This document shows, piece after piece, positions 53,093 through 55,028 of a stretch of DNA of 55,028 bases; position 1 is the first letter of the stretch, and each line of letters begins with the position of its first letter. Made by a program: the position numbers and the translations under genes. Location of the stretch: NCBI GenBank assembly GCA_913055605.1, contig CAJXKJ010000017.1, positions 1-55,028 of the forward strand, written 5' to 3'. The stretch comes from an uncultured Euryhalocaulis sp. (lineage in GTDB: Bacteria; Pseudomonadota; Alphaproteobacteria; Caulobacterales; Maricaulaceae). The notes beneath the pieces are model-generated. The model did no database searches. It worked only from the letters and a program-made list of their open reading frames with translations, and was not told where the DNA came from.

Positions 53093-53770
53093 ATGGAGAC
53101 CGATATGGCAAAGACCCGATTGTCCATCACCCTGCCGCTGGCCGCGCTTGGCCTGGCGGCCCTTGCCCTTCCTGCCAGTGCGGACCGGGGCCGCTATCAC
53201 GATGCCTCCTGGCGCGGCGGAGGACAGGGCGTGATCCTTCATGCCGATGCCGGCTTCCATGGCGACGGCCTCCGCATTCGCGGCGCCGAGCCGGACCTGG
53301 CCCGCCTGCGTTTCAATGATCGCGCCTCATCCATTTCCATCGGATACGGTGTCTGGGAATTGTGCACGGATGCGCATTTCCGGGGCCGGTGTGAAATCGT
53401 TGACGCCTCCACGCCGCGCCTCAATGCCTACCGTCTGAATGACAATGTCTCGTCCCTGCGCCCTGTGGCACATCGCGACCGGCCCGGCCGGGGCGGGTGG
53501 GGCCGCCGTGGCGGGGATCTGGTCCTGTTCCAGGATTCGGCCCAACGCGGGCAGGCCATCGAGATCAGCCATGATGTGGCCGACCTCAGCCAGTACCGCT
53601 TCAATGACCGCGCCAGCTCCTTCCTCGTGACGGGCGGCACCTGGCTGGTGTGCGAGCACGCGAACTATCGCGGCCGCTGTGAAGTGCTGCAAGGCGGGGC
53701 AGGCGATCTGAAGCCGATCCGCATGAATGACAACATCTCCTCCATCCGCGCCTATGATGGCTGGCGCTGA
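53093..53770 (+). CDS. Secreted beta/gamma-crystallin-type protein
   Basis: 225 residues with a signal peptide ending ALPASA. Two beta/gamma-crystallin domains (four Greek-key motifs) are visible through repeated cores: RFNDRASSISI, RLNDNVSSLRP, RFNDRASSFLV and RMNDNISSIRA, the N/D-D-x-x-S-S calcium-site pattern. A Gly/Arg-rich linker splits the pair. Such proteins are secreted structural or calcium-binding domains. ATG 53093 has AGGAGA 6 nt upstream; ATG 53105 is an alternative. It lies between rpsP and rimM, an unusual place. Confidence 0.85.
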   Translation: METDMAKTRLSITLPLAALGLAALALPASADRGRYHDASWRGGGQGVILHADAGFHGDGLRIRGAEPDLARLRFNDRASSISIGYGVWELCTDAHFRGRCEIVDASTPRLNAYRLNDNVSSLRPVAHRDRPGRGGWGRRGGDLVLFQDSAQRGQAIEISHDVADLSQYRFNDRASSFLVTGGTWLVCEHANYRGRCEVLQGGAGDLKPIRMNDNISSIRAYDGWR

Positions 53771-53794
53771 GACAGCTGATGCCTGCTTGAACTC

Positions 53795-53825
53795 CTCATC
53801 CCGCCCGCTACAGAGGCGGGATGAG
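53795..53825 (+). promoter_or_regulatory. Hairpin containing the rimM start codon
   Basis: CTCATCCCGCC (53795-53805) and GGCGGGATGAG (53815-53825) form a perfect 11-bp stem with loop CGCTACAGA. The ATG of rimM (53821-53823) and the only purine-rich ribosome-site candidate are inside the second arm. There is no T-run, so this is not a terminator. Confidence 0.7.
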
Positions 53826-54372
53826 CAAGACTTCCAATCCTGACCGGCTGATCGTTGTGGGCGTCATCAAGGGCGCGCATGGCGTGCGCGGCGATGTGCG
53901 CGTGAAGAGTTTCACCGCTGACCCGGACGCCATGTTTACCTATGGCGCCCTGCTGGACGAGGCCGGAAAGCCCGTGCTGACGCCCCGTTCGGCGCGGCCG
54001 GGCAAGGATCATTTCATTGTCCGCCCGGCAGAGCAGAAACAGAAGGAAGACTGGGACGGTCTGCGCGGCACGCTGCTGCATGTGCCGCGCGCGCAGCTGC
54101 CTGCGCCCGAGGAAGATGAATTCTACATTGAAGACCTTGTTGGTCTCAGCGTCTTTTCCGGCGGCAATGTGCCGGCCGGTACGGTGAAGGCCGTGCAGAA
54201 TTTCGGCGCCGACGACCTGCTGGAAGTGCGTCTTGCGGCCGGTGGTGAAACGGTGCTGGTGCCCTTCACCCTGGTCGATGTGCCGACTGTGGATCTCGCT
54301 GCCGGCCGGATCGTGATCCCCACGCTGGAGGACTGGGCCGCCCCGGCAGAAGACGGTGACCGGCCGGATTGA
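53821..54372 (+). CDS. rimM: Ribosome maturation factor RimM
   Basis: 183 residues. VGVIKGAHGVRGDVRVKSFT is the N-terminal RimM signature; a PRC-barrel region begins near EDLVGLSVFSGG and DDLLEVRL. It assists 16S head-domain assembly with S19. Its translation start is buried in an 11-bp hairpin. The gene is separated from rpsP by a terminator and the crystallin gene, so it cannot simply be the second gene of the rpsP transcript. Confidence 0.93.
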   Translation: MSKTSNPDRLIVVGVIKGAHGVRGDVRVKSFTADPDAMFTYGALLDEAGKPVLTPRSARPGKDHFIVRPAEQKQKEDWDGLRGTLLHVPRAQLPAPEEDEFYIEDLVGLSVFSGGNVPAGTVKAVQNFGADDLLEVRLAAGGETVLVPFTLVDVPTVDLAAGRIVIPTLEDWAAPAEDGDRPD

Positions 54373-54411
54373 CCCATGTTGCCGCGTGTTCAGGCGCGCC
54401 CTGCCATAAAG

Positions 54412-54433
54412 GTTACCGAAACACTGAGGTAAC
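54412..54433 (+). promoter_or_regulatory. Inverted repeat upstream of the second crystallin gene
   Basis: GTTACC (54412-54417) and GGTAAC (54428-54433) form a perfect repeat with a 10-bp spacer; GAGG in its right arm is the likely ribosome site of the next gene. CATAAA just upstream may be a -10. Confidence 0.3.
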
Positions 54434-54438
54434 TGCCC

Positions 54439-55028
54439 ATGCTTGCCAGATTGATCCGCTTCGGCGCTGCCCTTGCCCTTCCGCTGACTGTAGTGGGGAC
54501 AGCAGCGGCGCAATATGAGACCAGCGACCAGCCTGCCGGACTGATGCTGTTCAGCGGTGAGGATTTCCGGGGCGAAGTGCGAGAAGTCTTTGAGCCCGTT
54601 TATTCACTGAACGAATTCTATTTCAATGACCGCGCCCAATCGGTGGCTGTGCTCTCCGGGGCCTGGGAGCTGTGTGAGCACAGCGATTTCACGGGTCGCT
54701 GCGTGTTCATTCGCGGCGATGTGCAGGATCTTGGCTGGTACGGCCTCGACCGGGAACTGACATCGGTGCGCCCGATCTATGAATATACCGAAGCCGAACA
54801 CGGCCTGATGTTCACGCGGGACCAGTCAGGCTATATCCGCTATGCCAACAATGCCCGCTATGGGTATGATGACTATGCCTACGGGTATGGCGCCAGCACG
54901 CGGATCAGCGTCTATCATTACGGCTACTCACCGCACTATCGCAGCCATGGATACTACAATCCCGGTCTGGGACATGGTCCCTATGGCTTTGGCTGGACGC
55001 GCTATGGCGCCAATCCGAACTATGGCCG
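54439..55028 (+). CDS. Secreted beta/gamma-crystallin-type protein, 3' truncated
   Basis: Open from ATG 54439 to the window end (~196 residues seen). Signal peptide MLARLIRFGAALALPLTVVG ending near AAAQ, then one crystallin pair (YFNDRAQSVAV, Greek-key Cys segments CEHSDFTGRC, LDRELTSVRPI) and a Tyr/Gly-rich low-complexity tail (YGYDDYAYGYGAS, HGYYNPGLGHG). The tail resembles surface or matrix-like regions. It follows rimM by 66 bp and is a second copy of the family seen at 53093-53770. Confidence 0.8.
   Translation, partial: MLARLIRFGAALALPLTVVGTAAAQYETSDQPAGLMLFSGEDFRGEVREVFEPVYSLNEFYFNDRAQSVAVLSGAWELCEHSDFTGRCVFIRGDVQDLGWYGLDRELTSVRPIYEYTEAEHGLMFTRDQSGYIRYANNARYGYDDYAYGYGASTRISVYHYGYSPHYRSHGYYNPGLGHGPYGFGWTRYGANPNYG

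Overview
The bulk of this window (about 0.73-52.8 kb) is a dense, very GC-rich alphaproteobacterial chromosome segment. The markers point to a Caulobacterales/Maricaulales-like lineage: a TipF-type degenerate EAL protein, an S46 dipeptidyl-peptidase, an HWE histidine kinase, a BigR sulfide-stress operon, a GTTC-N7-GTTC LexA box, the ileS-lspA-DUF3035 run and the folB-SDR/uvrC-pgsA neighbourhood. It holds no rRNA, insertion sequence, prophage or CRISPR array that I can see, and it has one tRNA (Leu-CAA).

Layout. 1-0.73 kb: two actinobacterial-looking gene fragments joined to the alphaproteobacterial sequence inside a short shared stretch, most likely an assembly chimera. 0.7-3.7 kb: 3' part of a ThDP enzyme missing, then PobR-like regulator divergent from pobA. 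3.7-16 kb: tipF, S46 peptidase, HAD hydrolase, MaoC dehydratase, ribF, ileS, lspA, DUF3035 lipoprotein, a low-GC orphan gene, mutL. 16-21.8 kb (minus strand): FMN reductase, rsmD, DUF1206, rluB, Bax-inhibitor protein with a structured leader, EnvZ/OmpR-type pair. 21.9-24.8 kb: esterase, HNH, aldo/keto reductase, GFA protein. 24.8-35.4 kb (minus): SelO, DUF924, a small protein, FATP-type acyl-CoA ligase, dienelactone hydrolase, a probable small RNA, glycerate kinase, an alkaline-phosphatase-like pseudoenzyme, a SLC13 transporter, and an HWE kinase with its receiver. 35.5-46.4 kb: DUF72, AEC transporter, tRNA-Leu, DsbB, Coq7, DUF4345, FolB, FolM-like SDR, uvrC, pgsA, DUF3008, LexA-boxed radical SAM protein, secreted unknown, DAACS symporter. 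46.5-47.6 kb: a low-GC membrane-anchored SH3 protein. 47.6-50.6 kb: BigR/Blh sulfur operon. 50.7-55 kb: ffh, rpsP, rimM with two beta/gamma-crystallin-type secreted proteins; composition shifts from roughly 52.8 kb onward.

Functionally this is mostly housekeeping: translation (ileS, ribosome maturation factors, rRNA modification), repair (mutL, uvrC, SOS-linked radical SAM), envelope (lspA, pgsA, DsbB, DUF3035), cofactors (ribF, coq7, folB/folM) and small catabolic or stress modules (pobA; persulfide detoxification). No multi-gene novel defence or biosynthetic system is evident. The most interesting items are small: a roughly 73-nt three-hairpin RNA at 29.9 kb, an 11-bp hairpin that buries the rimM start codon, an isoleucine-rich micro-ORF upstream of ileS, a Bax-inhibitor leader RNA, a LexA box at a radical SAM gene, a degenerate alkaline phosphatase, and a low-GC repeat/TM/SH3 protein.
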